NCBI RefSeq assembly: GCF_000023225.1
Contig: NC_013173.1
Span: 374,501 to 438,500, forward strand
Source: Desulfomicrobium baculatum DSM 4028
Lineage (GTDB): Bacteria; Desulfobacterota; Desulfovibrionia; Desulfovibrionales; Desulfomicrobiaceae
Direction of reading: 5' to 3'
DNA length: 64,000 bases
Below, in pieces: positions 1 to 8,576 of the stretch. Every line of letters begins with the position of its first letter. The first letter of the stretch is position 1. The position numbers were made by a program, and so were the translations under genes. The notes under the pieces are model-generated. The model was given only the letters and a program-made list of their open reading frames with translations, made no database searches and was not told the origin of the DNA.

Positions 1-729
1 CAGGATGGGCACGGCCTTTGGGCCGATACCGACCAGGGTCTTTTTGGCGTAGGTGCGCAGATGGGCGTAGTGGGAGCGCATGGCCTCATTGAGTTTGTCC
101 AGGGAGATGGAGTCCTGAACCTTGGCGAAAATGTCGAGGATCAAGAGATCGAGCTGGTTGTCCGTGCCCATGCGTTCGGCCAGCCGCAGCATGGCGGTGG
201 GCGTGGCCAGCTTGCCCAGAGCTTTGGTGGCGCTGATGATAAGAATCCTGTTGCCGGAATAGAGGAACTCGCTGACGGCGTTGGTGGCCTGCGGGTCGCC
301 GATTTCTCCCAGGGTGTCGAGGATCTGGTTGATCTCGCTCACGTCAGAGGCCGCGAGCAGGGCTTCGATCAGATTGTCGACCACTTCTTCCAGACGCAGC
401 TCTCCGGCCATGGCAATGTACATGCTGCGGCAAGGGGTTTGCGGGTCGCTTATGGCCTTGGCAAGCAGCTCCGGCTGGGCGAGAATCTTGACGGCCAGGA
501 TTTCCCGGACCAGCGGCAGGCCCGCGACCATGTCCCGGTGTTCGGCAATGAACCTGCACAGGACCGGCACGGCAAACTCGGGCGCAGCCTCCCGGAAAGC
601 GCCAAGCACCTGCTCACGGATTTTTTTATCCATGTTCTCCAGGTATCCCAGTACCAGGCGTGCCTTGATGGGGTCTTTTTGGTGGATGTTGTCCTTGATC
701 TCGGCGAGCAAATGGGCGTGATCAGCCAT
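1..729 (-). CDS. HEAT-repeat protein (3' end outside window)
   Basis: Translating the minus strand from the ATG at 729 gives an uninterrupted frame to the window edge, so at least 243 residues are visible and the C-terminus is missing. The protein is all-helical, built from repeated 30-40 residue helical pairs with buried Leu/Ile/Ala (for example the segment with VVDNLIEALLAASDVSEI followed by LDTLGEIGDPQATNAV), as expected of HEAT/armadillo scaffolds. No catalytic motif is visible. Its ATG lies inside the end of the nucleoside phosphorylase gene (8-base overlap, ATGGCTGA), so the two are translationally coupled. Function unknown; a protein-interaction role is inferred from the fold only. Confidence 0.8.
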   Translation of the reverse strand, partial: MADHAHLLAEIKDNIHQKDPIKARLVLGYLENMDKKIREQVLGAFREAAPEFAVPVLCRFIAEHRDMVAGLPLVREILAVKILAQPELLAKAISDPQTPCRSMYIAMAGELRLEEVVDNLIEALLAASDVSEINQILDTLGEIGDPQATNAVSEFLYSGNRILIISATKALGKLATPTAMLRLAERMGTDNQLDLLILDIFAKVQDSISLDKLNEAMRSHYAHLRTYAKKTLVGIGPKAVPIL

Positions 730-1558
730 GGCGGCCTCCCAGGTTGGGGATGAGGGCGGACAGGAGCGAACCCAGGGCGTCGGCGGATGCATTGGCCTGA
801 CTTAGGATTTCCGCATGCGATGTTTCGGCCATGCAATCCGGCAGGTTTTTGTTGGTCAGGCAGGAAATTCCCAGCACCTTCAGGCCCATGTGATGGGCGG
901 TGATGGCTTCGGGCGCCGTGGACATGCCGATGGCGTCGGCTCCCATGATGCGATACATACGAGTCTCGGCCGGAGTTTCAAGGCTCGGGCCGGCTACCGC
1001 CACGTACACGCCCTGCTCCAGGCGCTGTCCGCAGGCCAGCCCGGCCTGCATGGCCTGCTCCCGCAACGTGGGGCAATACACCTGGGACATATCGGGGAAG
1101 CGCGGTCCCCAGGCGTCGACATTGGGGCCGGTCAGCGGGTTGTGCCCGGTCATGTTGATGTGGTCGGTCAGCAGCATGAGCCCGCCGGTGGCAAAGAGGG
1201 GATTGAGTGCCCCGGCGGCATTGGTCAGAATCAGGTTGCCGGCCCCGAGCAGGGCCAGGCAGACAATGGGCAGAGTCACTTCCTGCGGACGATAGCCTTC
1301 ATAGAGGTGAAAGCGGCCGGAAAAGATGAAGACCGGCGTGCCCTTGATCTCGGCCACAAGCAGCGCCCCCGCGTGTCCTTCAACGGTGGAGACCGGGAAG
1401 CCGGGGATGTCAGAGTAGGGGATGCTTTTTTGAATCCACGCGGGCTTGATCCATTTCCCCAGGCCGCTGCCGAGCACAAGGCCGGTTTTGGGTGCGGACG
1501 GGCAGTTGTTTTTGATCCACTCGGTGGCGGTCAGGGCTCTGGTCTGTATATCGGTCAT
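722..1558 (-). CDS. punA: Purine-nucleoside phosphorylase (trimeric PNP family)
   Basis: Cytosolic phosphorolysis of purine nucleosides to base and ribose-1-phosphate (salvage). The 278-residue product has the class I PNP motifs in order: GSGLG near residue 24 (phosphate loop), GRFHLYEGY, NAAGALN, DHINMTGHNPL, then GPSLETPAE and GADAIGMST, with TNK near the C-terminus. This matches mammalian/PunA PNP better than hexameric DeoD. The frame is open upstream to 1885, but the start at 1558 is chosen because an AAGGA lies 7 bases before this ATG and the residues before it do not resemble PNP. A 5'-methylthioadenosine phosphorylase cannot be fully excluded, but the SLETPAE and MSTAPEA segments favour PNP. 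It is followed by an overlapping HEAT-repeat gene. Confidence 0.88.
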   Translation of the reverse strand: MTDIQTRALTATEWIKNNCPSAPKTGLVLGSGLGKWIKPAWIQKSIPYSDIPGFPVSTVEGHAGALLVAEIKGTPVFIFSGRFHLYEGYRPQEVTLPIVCLALLGAGNLILTNAAGALNPLFATGGLMLLTDHINMTGHNPLTGPNVDAWGPRFPDMSQVYCPTLREQAMQAGLACGQRLEQGVYVAVAGPSLETPAETRMYRIMGADAIGMSTAPEAITAHHMGLKVLGISCLTNKNLPDCMAETSHAEILSQANASADALGSLLSALIPNLGGRHG

Positions 1559-1903
1559 TGTCGTTATCCTTGTATTTTTAGTCTGGAAGCTCGTCGGCCC
1601 GTGAATCTGGACAGTTCTCCAAAGGCTGTTATAGGGTTTCCAGAAGCTGGTTTTTTTGAAATTTTGCAGCGTGTTTCGGGGCTGCCGCGATTTAAAGAAA
1701 TCATACTCATTTTGTATCTTTCTTGCGGATTGTTTCTGTTTTGGCAAGGATTCCGAAGAGTTTATTTCCATTTTCAGCGAGGATGGCCCCGCCGGCCGGA
1801 CTTGCCCCGATGCGATTATGGATATAAGCGGGTCCGGCTTTATGAAGGAGTTTCGTCTTTTTTCAACGCCCAACAGTTCATACAAGGAAAGGCTCTTTTA
1901 AAC
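1559..1903. other. Divergent intergenic region between punA and accC
   Basis: 345 bases separate two divergent start codons, so promoters for both operons must lie here. I see ribosome-binding sites for each gene (AAGGA on the minus strand before 1558, AAGGAAAGG at 1884-1892 on the plus strand) but no convincing -35/-10 pair and no strong hairpin. Open frames across it are extensions or short cysteine-containing frames without a usable ribosome-binding site. Confidence 0.5.
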
Positions 1904-3334
1904 ATGAAGAACCCTATCGAATTCAAAAAACATAAAGTTCTCATTGCCAACCGGGGTGAGATCGCCATTCGCATCATGCAGGCCTGCCGCAAGCTGGGTC
2001 TGGCATTTGTGGCGCTTTTCACCGAGCCGGACAAGGACAGCGAGCACTGCGTCCTGGCGCGCAAGCTCGGCGGGGAAGAGTCCCTGTACCGGGTCAGTTC
2101 ATATCTCGACGCCAACGAACTCTTTGCCGTGGCGGATGAGGCCAAGGCCACGGCCATTCATCCCGGATACGGCTTCTTTGCCGAAGATTACCGTTTCGCC
2201 CGCCGCGTGGCCCAGCGTGAGCATAAGCTCATTTTCATCGGGCCTTCCTGGCAGGTCATCCGCGAGCTTGGCGACAAGATCAACACCAAACGCCTGGCCC
2301 GCAAGCTCGGCGTGCCCACGGTGCCAGGATCGGACAAGCCCGTGACCGACGATCTCGAAGCCGAGCACATCGCCAAGTCCCTGTTCGATTTTCAGAAGGA
2401 ACAGGGGGTGGCCAAGCCCGTCATCCTGGTCAAGGCTTCGGCCGGAGGCGGCGGCATGGGCATCGAGGAAGTGGAGGATCTGGACAAGTTCCGCAGCGTC
2501 CTGCGCCGCATCAAGAGCTACTCCAAGCGCCAGTTCCGTGATGAAGGCGTGCTCATCGAGCAGCGCATCTTCGACTTCAACCATCTGGAAGTGCAGGTCG
2601 TGTCCGACCGCACGGGCCAGAATCCAGTCCATTTCGGCACCCGCAACTGCTCGGTGCAGTCCCCCGGGCACCAGAAGCGCATCGAGGTCGCGCCCGGATT
2701 CGACCCGTCCTCCCTGCGCTACGCCTTCGACGCCAAAAAGGTGCTCGAAGACATCACCGAATACTCCCTGCGCATGGCCCGCGAAGCCGGCTACGACAAC
2801 GTCGGGACCTGGGAATGGATCGTCAGCCCCACGGGCCAGCCGTTCCTGATGGAGGTCAACACCCGCATCCAGGTCGAGAACGGGGTTTCGGCCCGCATCG
2901 CCGCCATCAAGGGCAAGGGCGACGTGGACCTCATCGCCGAGCAGATCCGGGTGGGTTTGGGCGCGCCGCTCGGGTACACCCAGAAGGACATCACCCTGAA
3001 CGGCGTCGGCATCGAATACCGCATCATCGCCGAGGACACGGACAACAAGTTCTCTCCCTGGGTCGGCCGCATCACCTCCTTTGGCTGGCCGGGGCAGGAT
3101 TGGCTCAAGCTGCACAGTCAGGTCCCCACGGATCGGGAATACGAGATCCCGACGGATTTCGACCCCAACCTGGCCCTGGCCATCATCTGGGGCAAGGACC
3201 TGGCCGAGGCCAAGGCTCGTGGCGTGGAATTTTTGAATTCTCTGAACCTGCAGGGCGTGAACGCTTCCGGCGAGGCCTTGAAGTCCAATGTCGAATTCCT
3301 GAAGCGCAAGACAGAGGGCATCCTGGCTTTCTAG
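1904..3334 (+). CDS. accC: Biotin carboxylase subunit (acetyl-CoA carboxylase type)
   Basis: ATP-dependent carboxylation of carrier-bound biotin. The 476-residue protein has the ATP-grasp layout: N-terminal KVLIANRGEIAIRI, HPGYGFFAED, a glycine-rich ATP loop KASAGGGGMGIEE near residue 185, HLEVQVV, NCSVQSPGHQKRIE and a metal/catalytic segment MEVNTRIQVEN. The family normally has QVEH in that last motif; here the His is Asn, and the usual RDCS(I/V)QRR element is altered to RNCSVQSPG, so this is a divergent branch. The start at 1904 follows AAGGAAAGG; the frame is open upstream but that part resembles nothing. It heads an operon with the fused carboxyltransferase and a biotinyl-carrier-like gene, which supports acyl-CoA (probably acetyl-CoA) as substrate. 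Confidence 0.88.
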   Translation: MKNPIEFKKHKVLIANRGEIAIRIMQACRKLGLAFVALFTEPDKDSEHCVLARKLGGEESLYRVSSYLDANELFAVADEAKATAIHPGYGFFAEDYRFARRVAQREHKLIFIGPSWQVIRELGDKINTKRLARKLGVPTVPGSDKPVTDDLEAEHIAKSLFDFQKEQGVAKPVILVKASAGGGGMGIEEVEDLDKFRSVLRRIKSYSKRQFRDEGVLIEQRIFDFNHLEVQVVSDRTGQNPVHFGTRNCSVQSPGHQKRIEVAPGFDPSSLRYAFDAKKVLEDITEYSLRMAREAGYDNVGTWEWIVSPTGQPFLMEVNTRIQVENGVSARIAAIKGKGDVDLIAEQIRVGLGAPLGYTQKDITLNGVGIEYRIIAEDTDNKFSPWVGRITSFGWPGQDWLKLHSQVPTDREYEIPTDFDPNLALAIIWGKDLAEAKARGVEFLNSLNLQGVNASGEALKSNVEFLKRKTEGILAF

Positions 3335-3408
3335 AATTTGAGCCGGCTTCGGGATCAATTCCGCGCCGGGTATTGATTAAGCGCTCAAGCTACGCCGGTT
3401 CGTCCGGT

Positions 3409-3576
3409 ATGATAGTGAATAATTACCAATGTTCAGGCTGTTCAAAAATGGTGAAATGCGAGAAACAAAGAAAATCCAGGACCGAAGCGTACGTGTGCCC
3501 GCAAGGGTATTTTACAGACGCGAGGGTCCGGGTTTTCTGCAGTGACGAAGCAGATCTCCGTTTCGGGGCAGCCTGA
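3409..3576 (+). CDS. Possible 55-residue cysteine-containing small protein
   Basis: A short frame in the 275-base gap between accC and the carboxyltransferase gene encodes 55 residues with CSGCSKMVKC near the N-terminus and two more cysteines (VCPQG and VFCSD), which could bind a zinc ion. There is no clear ribosome-binding site before the ATG, and the gap may simply be a leader region. Not recognised as any family; listed as a possibility only. Confidence 0.2.
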   Translation: MIVNNYQCSGCSKMVKCEKQRKSRTEAYVCPQGYFTDARVRVFCSDEADLRFGAA

Positions 3577-3609
3577 TAACCCAAGCCTGCGAGGCAATCG
3601 CGAACTCTT

Positions 3610-5850
3610 ATGGATATCGAAAAACGCATACAAGAACTTCGGGACCGTCTGAAATATATTCTGGACATCTTCGGGCCCGATGAAAATACCAATGTCATCA
3701 TGCTGGAGGCCAAGCTCGGCGAGTACGTCGCCCGCGAGCCCGGCCTGCCCAAGCAGGAAGCCGTCCGGCAACTGGAAACCCTGGAAGAGCTGTTCCGTTT
3801 TCTGGAGAAGAAGCTCGAACGCGAACTGACCCCCATGAACAAGGTGCGCATCGTCCGGCATCCGCAGCGTATCTGTCTCAAGGATATTCTTGAGAACGTG
3901 TACGACAACTACACCGAGATCGGCGGCCAGGACGACTACAGCATCGACCCGAGCATGCTCATTGCGCGGGCGTACATCACCCGCAGACGGGGCAACAAGG
4001 TCCACAACCAGGCGGTTATGGTCATCGGCCAGGAAAAGGGCCACGGCCAGGAGTTCCGCAACGGCGGCTCGGTCAAGCCCTGGGGCAACGCCAAGGCCTT
4101 GCACTATATGAAGGTCGCGGAGACGGAAAACATCCCCATCCATACATATATCTTCACCCCCGGCTCCTACCCCATCGAGGATTATCCCGGAGCGGCCCAA
4201 CAGATCGCCAAGAATCTCTATGAGATGGCCGGTCTCAAGGTGCCCATCGTGGCCGTCATCTCCGAAGGCGGCTCCGGCGGAGCCGAGGCCATCGGCCTCG
4301 CCGACACGCGCATCATGATGTCGCACGGCTACTACTCGGTCATTTCCCCTGAGGGCGCGGCCGCCATCGAAGGCCGCCTGCGCGGCGGGCAACGGGCCGA
4401 ACCCAAACTCATCGAGCACTGCGCCAAGCAGCTCAAGATGACCGCTGACGACAACCGCGCCATGGGTTTCGTGGACTGGAAGATCAACGAACCCGAGCTT
4501 GGCGCCAGACCCGAGCATTACGATTTCTTCCGCAAGCTGCGCAAATCCGTGATTTCGTCCACCGACGAGATTGTATTGAACGTCCGGGGCATGCGTCTTT
4601 TCCGGTCGTTCGCATTGCGGCGACACAAGGGCGCGGACGTGTACGTGCGCTGGAGTCTCGACAGCCGGGCCAAGGAGCGCCTGCTCTGGACCCGCTACAT
4701 GAAATTCCGCCGCATGGCCCAGGACGCCTACCTGGACAAGCGCCACTGGTTCAGCCGGGGCAGCGAGTGGACCAGCGAGTTCTTTTCCTCCCTGTACTCC
4801 TATTTCCGCTACGACCTCTTCGGCAAACAGCACAAGAAGGTCACGGAGCTGGCCGAGGACGTGCACGCGGAGATGCAGGTCGTGGTCGGCCGTTCGACGA
4901 GGTATTGGAAGAACGTCATGTCCAAGCTGTCGTTCGGCAAGGCCAAGAAGGACGTGGACAAGGCCGGGCTGACCTCCCTGTCCGCTTGGGACGACGGTGC
5001 GCAGAACAGCGGCAAGTGGCAGTACGTCAGCCCCCAGGCCAAGTCCGACCGGGCCGTGGTCTGCCCCAACACCGCCGTGCATGGCTGCCTGGACCAGTGG
5101 GCTCCGGATCTCTTCGGGGAATGGGCCGGGGTATGCAGCTTCTGCGGACACCATTTTTCCATGGAATATCAGTGGTATCTGCACAACATCTTTGATCCGG
5201 GTTCCATCTACGAGGTCTTTAGCGAGATCGAGTCCACCAACCCCCTCAAGTTCGACGGGTTCGACCTGAAACTCGACGAAGCCAAGCGCAAGACCGGCCA
5301 CAAGTGCGGGTGCATGACCTTCGAAGCCCGCATCGAGGGCACGTCGGTCATGGTCGCCATGTTCATGGGCGCTTTTCGCGGCGGCAGCGTGGGCGCGGCC
5401 GAGGGCGAGAAGTTCATGCGTGCCATGGAGCGTGCGCGTAAAAAACAGCTGCCTTTCCTGTCCTATGTGCACGGCACCGCGGGCATCCGCATCCAGGAAG
5501 GCGTCAACGGCGTCATCCAGATGCCGCGTTGCACCATGGCCGTGCGCCGCTACACGGAAGCCGGCGGCCTGTACCTGGTGCTCTACGACACCAATTCCTA
5601 CGCCGGTCCGGTGGCCAGTTTTCTGGGGTGCTCGCCGTACCAGTTCGCGGTGCGTTCGGCCAATATCGGTTTCGCCGGTCCCGGGGTCATCAAGGAGACC
5701 ACGGGCATGGATATCCCGCCCAATTACCACAACGCCTATCAGGCGCTGTCTCGCGGGCATATCCAGGGCATCTGGGATCGCCGGGAAATCCGGGGCAACC
5801 TGGTCCAGTCCCTGCAGACCATGGGCGGCCGCAACCTTTATTACCGTTAG
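3610..5850 (+). CDS. accDA: Acetyl-CoA carboxylase carboxyltransferase, fused alpha-beta subunits
   Basis: Transfers CO2 from carboxybiotin to acetyl-CoA to make malonyl-CoA, the first step of fatty acid synthesis. One 746-residue chain carries both subunits in the order alpha then beta: the AccA crotonase fold spans roughly residues 1-330 (MVIGQEKGHG, then GGSGGAEAIG and the YYSVISPEG oxyanion region). A basic linker of about 150 residues follows, then the AccD half from about 480 with a zinc-ribbon region (Cys485, 493, 509, 512) and MGAFRGGSVGAAEGEKF. The first Cys pair is spaced C-x7-C instead of the usual C-x2-C. There is no strong ribosome-binding site before the ATG at 3610; the following gene is 10 bases downstream after an AGGAG. 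Confidence 0.9.
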   Translation: MDIEKRIQELRDRLKYILDIFGPDENTNVIMLEAKLGEYVAREPGLPKQEAVRQLETLEELFRFLEKKLERELTPMNKVRIVRHPQRICLKDILENVYDNYTEIGGQDDYSIDPSMLIARAYITRRRGNKVHNQAVMVIGQEKGHGQEFRNGGSVKPWGNAKALHYMKVAETENIPIHTYIFTPGSYPIEDYPGAAQQIAKNLYEMAGLKVPIVAVISEGGSGGAEAIGLADTRIMMSHGYYSVISPEGAAAIEGRLRGGQRAEPKLIEHCAKQLKMTADDNRAMGFVDWKINEPELGARPEHYDFFRKLRKSVISSTDEIVLNVRGMRLFRSFALRRHKGADVYVRWSLDSRAKERLLWTRYMKFRRMAQDAYLDKRHWFSRGSEWTSEFFSSLYSYFRYDLFGKQHKKVTELAEDVHAEMQVVVGRSTRYWKNVMSKLSFGKAKKDVDKAGLTSLSAWDDGAQNSGKWQYVSPQAKSDRAVVCPNTAVHGCLDQWAPDLFGEWAGVCSFCGHHFSMEYQWYLHNIFDPGSIYEVFSEIESTNPLKFDGFDLKLDEAKRKTGHKCGCMTFEARIEGTSVMVAMFMGAFRGGSVGAAEGEKFMRAMERARKKQLPFLSYVHGTAGIRIQEGVNGVIQMPRCTMAVRRYTEAGGLYLVLYDTNSYAGPVASFLGCSPYQFAVRSANIGFAGPGVIKETTGMDIPPNYHNAYQALSRGHIQGIWDRREIRGNLVQSLQTMGGRNLYYR

Positions 5851-5859
5851 GAGTCACCA

Positions 5860-6510
5860 GTGATCGACGTTAAAGAATTGTTGCGGGAGCTGCGCGAGGA
5901 GCCTTACGAGAAAATCTCCATCCGGGCTCCCCATAGCGGAAAAGTGGAATTCGTGGCCAAAGAGCCGGGAGTGCGGGTCGTCGGCCCCAGCGGCACGTGG
6001 AAAGAGGTGCCCGGGACGCTGCTGGTCCGCATGGAACGCGAGAATGTGAAAAAACCCCTCTTTGCCCCGCAGAAGGGCGAGGTCATGTCTCTGGGCGAGG
6101 TTAAGGACGGCCAGTTCGTGCAGGCCGGTCAGGAGCTCATGACCATCCGGCATTATCTGACCCGCGAAGAGGTCATCGCCCGCATCCTGCGCCGCTCCCT
6201 GTCCCTGTTTTTGGCTCCGGAGAAGGGGAAGTATTATTTTTTTCCCGACGTGGACATCAAGGTGAAGACCAAGGGCAGCCAGAGCGTGCATATCGAGGAC
6301 GGGATGGAGCTCTTTATCCTTTCGCGCATGAAGCGCGAGACCTCGATCCGTTACAGCGGTCCGGCCGGCATCATCTATGCCGTCTATTTCGAGACCAACG
6401 ATTCCGTGGACCGGGACAGCCCGCTTATCGGCGTTTGTCCTGAAAATCAGCTTGGCCAGATTCAGGAAGTCGTCAGCCGCGTGCAGAGCGACTGGGAGGA
6501 GAGAGACTGA
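5860..6510 (+). CDS. Tandem biotinyl/lipoyl-domain protein, probable carrier subunit of the carboxylase
   Basis: 216 residues, GTG start at 5860 with AGGAG 7 bases upstream, directly behind accDA. I read two biotinyl/lipoyl-type half-barrel units. Residues about 18-95 have APHSGKV, then LLVRMEREN followed by APQKGEV and G-x-x-L-M-T-I; the position of the biotin-accepting Lys (usually AMKM) is Arg57. Residues about 125-200 have a second unit with SRMKRETSI, SGPAGIIY and SPLIGV, where Lys158 sits at the acceptor position although the flanking AMKM is degenerate. Position in the operon argues for the carrier (AccB role); the motif departures leave open whether it is biotinylated. Its stop overlaps the next ATG (TGATG). 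Confidence 0.65.
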   Translation: MIDVKELLRELREEPYEKISIRAPHSGKVEFVAKEPGVRVVGPSGTWKEVPGTLLVRMERENVKKPLFAPQKGEVMSLGEVKDGQFVQAGQELMTIRHYLTREEVIARILRRSLSLFLAPEKGKYYFFPDVDIKVKTKGSQSVHIEDGMELFILSRMKRETSIRYSGPAGIIYAVYFETNDSVDRDSPLIGVCPENQLGQIQEVVSRVQSDWEERD

Positions 6511-6860
6511 TGGGCAAGGTCCTGCAAGTTCGAGTGTACGCCTACACCTACAACGAGGAAGATGTCCGCAAGACATGGCCACGGCTCTGGAGCCTGGCCT
6601 TCGAGGAGACCAAACCCGGATTTCCGTACGAGATGGCGGGGGTGCTCGAGCTTGTCAGGGCGCTTGATGACCTGTATCAGTTCGGAGTCATGCCTGAGGC
6701 CTTTCGCGCGGTTGTGGCCTCGGGACTTCCCAAGGTCGTGAAGGCGGTGGAGGACTTGCAGCGGCACCTTGCCGATTGGAATCCGCAGGCAGCCAACCAG
6801 GCCTCCGACCGGATCGAAGAGGGGCTTGGCGAGCTGGAAAGGCAGGTGGCCAATCCATGA
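6510..6860 (+). CDS. Small conserved-looking protein of unknown function in the carboxylase operon
   Basis: 116 residues, starting inside the stop codon of the carrier-like gene (TGATG) with a GGAGGAGAGA ribosome-binding site. The product is soluble, predicted mostly helical, acidic in the middle, with no cysteine, no signal peptide and no motif I recognise; the C-terminal half is an amphipathic helix rich in Glu, Gln and Leu. Tight coupling suggests a function connected with the carboxylase, or a gene simply co-transcribed with it. ssb follows 27 bases later. Confidence 0.7.
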   Translation: MGKVLQVRVYAYTYNEEDVRKTWPRLWSLAFEETKPGFPYEMAGVLELVRALDDLYQFGVMPEAFRAVVASGLPKVVKAVEDLQRHLADWNPQAANQASDRIEEGLGELERQVANP

Positions 6861-6887
6861 CCGAATCAACATACACGAGGAGACGAC

Positions 6888-7370
6888 ATGGCAGGTAGTC
6901 TGAACAAAGCAATCTTGATCGGCCGTTTGGGCCGTGATCCGGAGATGCGCTACACTCCGTCCGGGCAGCCGGTGGCCAATTTTTCCATCGCCACGGATGA
7001 GACATACACGGGCAAAGACGGCCAGAAGGTCGAGAAGACCGAATGGCACCGCATCGTTGTTTGGGGCAAGCAGGCGGAATTTTGCGGAAACTATCTCGCC
7101 AAGGGCCGACTGGTCTACATCGAGGGCAAGATCGAGACCCGCAAGTGGACCGACAAGGACGGCGTGGAAAAATACACCACCGAGATCAAGGCCGACCGCG
7201 TGCAGGGGCTTGATTCCCGTCCAAACGAAGGTGGCTACGCCGCAGCCCCGCAGTACCAGCAGCGGCCCCAGGCAGGACCCCAGAGCGGCAGCGCGAACGC
7301 AGGCTACGACGACGACATGGGCCCAGCCTTTCCCTCCGAGGCCAGCGGGATGGACGACGCGCCGTTCTGA
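6888..7370 (+). CDS. ssb: Single-stranded DNA-binding protein
   Basis: 160 residues, ATG at 6888 behind GAGGAG. The N-terminal OB-fold (about residues 1-110) has the bacterial SSB signature: NKAILIGRLGRDPEMRYTPSG, then FSIATDE, TEWHRIVVWGKQAE and YIEGKIETRKW. A flexible Gln/Gly/Pro-rich linker follows, ending in the acidic tail DDAPF, a variant of the usual DDIPF tip that recruits replication and repair proteins. Standard length. It ends the plus-strand operon and is followed by a strong terminator. Confidence 0.97.
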   Translation: MAGSLNKAILIGRLGRDPEMRYTPSGQPVANFSIATDETYTGKDGQKVEKTEWHRIVVWGKQAEFCGNYLAKGRLVYIEGKIETRKWTDKDGVEKYTTEIKADRVQGLDSRPNEGGYAAAPQYQQRPQAGPQSGSANAGYDDDMGPAFPSEASGMDDAPF

Positions 7371-7403
7371 GTTGGAACGGTTTTAACTGTGTTAATAATG
7401 AAG

Positions 7404-7433
7404 GCGAAGCCACTGAAATGGTTTCGCTTTTTT
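7404..7433 (+). terminator. Rho-independent terminator of ssb
   Basis: A 9-bp stem (7404-7412 with 7419-7427, one G-T wobble) and a CTGAAA loop, followed directly by six T residues, 33 bases after the ssb stop. Confidence 0.9.
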
Positions 7434-7952
7434 GTTATTGACACTTTTTTGTAGATGGGAGGCTCTTCTAGAGCTCTGAGTTAGAGCTTTTTAAAAAAAG
7501 TAACATACTAATATAAAACAGTTTTTCAATTTTGCACTTTCTGCACGAGAAATAGTATTATGACTGCTGTGTACCTAAAAATATGTCAACAAAGGTGATC
7601 CGATACATCATCTTTTACTTTACTGTGAAAGGACGGATTGGTTTGGCCCGATTCGTCCTTAATCGTTCATTTGGCCTAATCCGCCAGTGCAGGTCACATG
7701 TATAGCTGTTTCCTTGTGCGAAAATAATTCAGGCAATAAGTATTCTCAGAAATCCTCCGAGAGTTCAATATCATTCACGTTTCTTTTTCAAAGAAGATGT
7801 CATTGCAAAAAAGCGTCATCCGTTTCGCCCGGCTCGTAGAGAATGACGTTGGTGATAAGGGGGAGGGAAGGAATTGTTCCCGCACGCCACATCAATAATC
7901 CGATGCGGCGTGCGGTTCGTAAGAGCTGATTGAAATCAATGCGGCGCTGATG
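7434..7952. other. AT-rich gap between ssb and the pqi operon
   Basis: About 520 bases without a supportable gene, clearly more AT-rich than the flanks. Its only strong structure is the hairpin at 7629-7660. The two operons converge here. No tRNA-like or repeat structure was found. Confidence 0.6.
7629..7660. repeat. Imperfect inverted repeat, 13-bp stem
   Basis: Left arm 7629-7641 (AAGGACGGATTGG) pairs with 7648-7660 (CCGATTCGTCCTT) with two G-T wobbles and a 6-base loop. No T-run follows on the plus strand. It lies in the non-coding gap between converging operons and could be an extra terminator for the minus-strand operon, part of a small RNA, or chance. Confidence 0.4.
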
Positions 7953-8576
7953 TTATTTGCGTATCTCGGATATCGTTTGTGCAATAGCCTCGCCCAGTTT
8001 TTCGACATTGAGCTGCTGGGCCGCGACCCACTGGGCCACGTCCGGCCCGGCCGAAACTTCGCGCAGGTCGATGCGACGGGTGCTGGACCCCTCTTTTCCG
8101 GCCTTGTTTATGATGTTCCAGCGGGCGCTCAGTATTGCCTCTCCGCCTGGTTCGCCGCCCATGAAAAGCACGTCGACCAGCACCTGATACGTCGGCGTGA
8201 AGTCCTGGTCCCAGGGGAACACGGACACTCTCTGGGTTCCAAGCGCTTGGGCCAGATGCTCGGCCAAGGCCCGGGCCAGGTCCCGGTCCACATCCCCGCT
8301 CCAGCGGTGGTACTCGGTCAGGTCGTAGCTCCCGTCCGCTCCGCCCGTGGCAATGCGCGTCTGCTTGAGGATGTCCGGGATGATCACCGGGCCAACGCTC
8401 ACGGAGATGTCGCCGTCCGTCATGGAGGCCTCCGCGCCGTGAAGCGTCGGTGCGTAGAGGCTGTAGTAGACTGTCGGCGTCTTTGAACCGGCGCATCCCG
8501 CCAAAAGCGTCGCGCATGCCAAGGCGAGCAATGCCGTGAATCGGAACCGGCTATTTTTTCGTGTCATCTTTGTCAT
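7953..8576 (-). CDS. pqiC: PqiC-type lipoprotein (ABC-transport auxiliary)
   Basis: 207 residues with a lipoprotein signal peptide whose lipobox is LLAGC (Cys at about 28), so an outer- or inner-membrane-anchored periplasmic protein. The rest matches the PqiC/YmbA family: YYSLYAP after the lipobox, VSVGPVIIPDILKQTRI, and RWSGDVDRDLARALAEHL with VSVFPW. In E. coli, PqiC caps the PqiB channel at the outer membrane in intermembrane lipid transport. It is the last gene of the minus-strand operon; its start overlaps the end of pqiB by 26 bases (an internal Met at 8567 would shorten the overlap). Confidence 0.88.
   Translation of the reverse strand: MTKMTRKNSRFRFTALLALACATLLAGCAGSKTPTVYYSLYAPTLHGAEASMTDGDISVSVGPVIIPDILKQTRIATGGADGSYDLTEYHRWSGDVDRDLARALAEHLAQALGTQRVSVFPWDQDFTPTYQVLVDVLFMGGEPGGEAILSARWNIINKAGKEGSSTRRIDLREVSAGPDVAQWVAAQQLNVEKLGEAIAQTISEIRK

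Noticed and set aside
815-1903. Extension of accC upstream of 1904 in the same frame
   Set aside because: It runs over the nucleoside phosphorylase gene on the other strand and does not resemble biotin carboxylase; a ribosome-binding site precedes 1904.
3442-5760. 772-codon minus-strand frame antisense to the carboxyltransferase
   Set aside because: GC-rich third-position bias leaves the reverse frame open; the product is His/Gly/Leu-rich with no domain, and the plus-strand gene is certain.
7629-7660. Terminator for ssb
   Set aside because: No T-run follows it on the plus strand, and a proper terminator already lies at 7404-7433.
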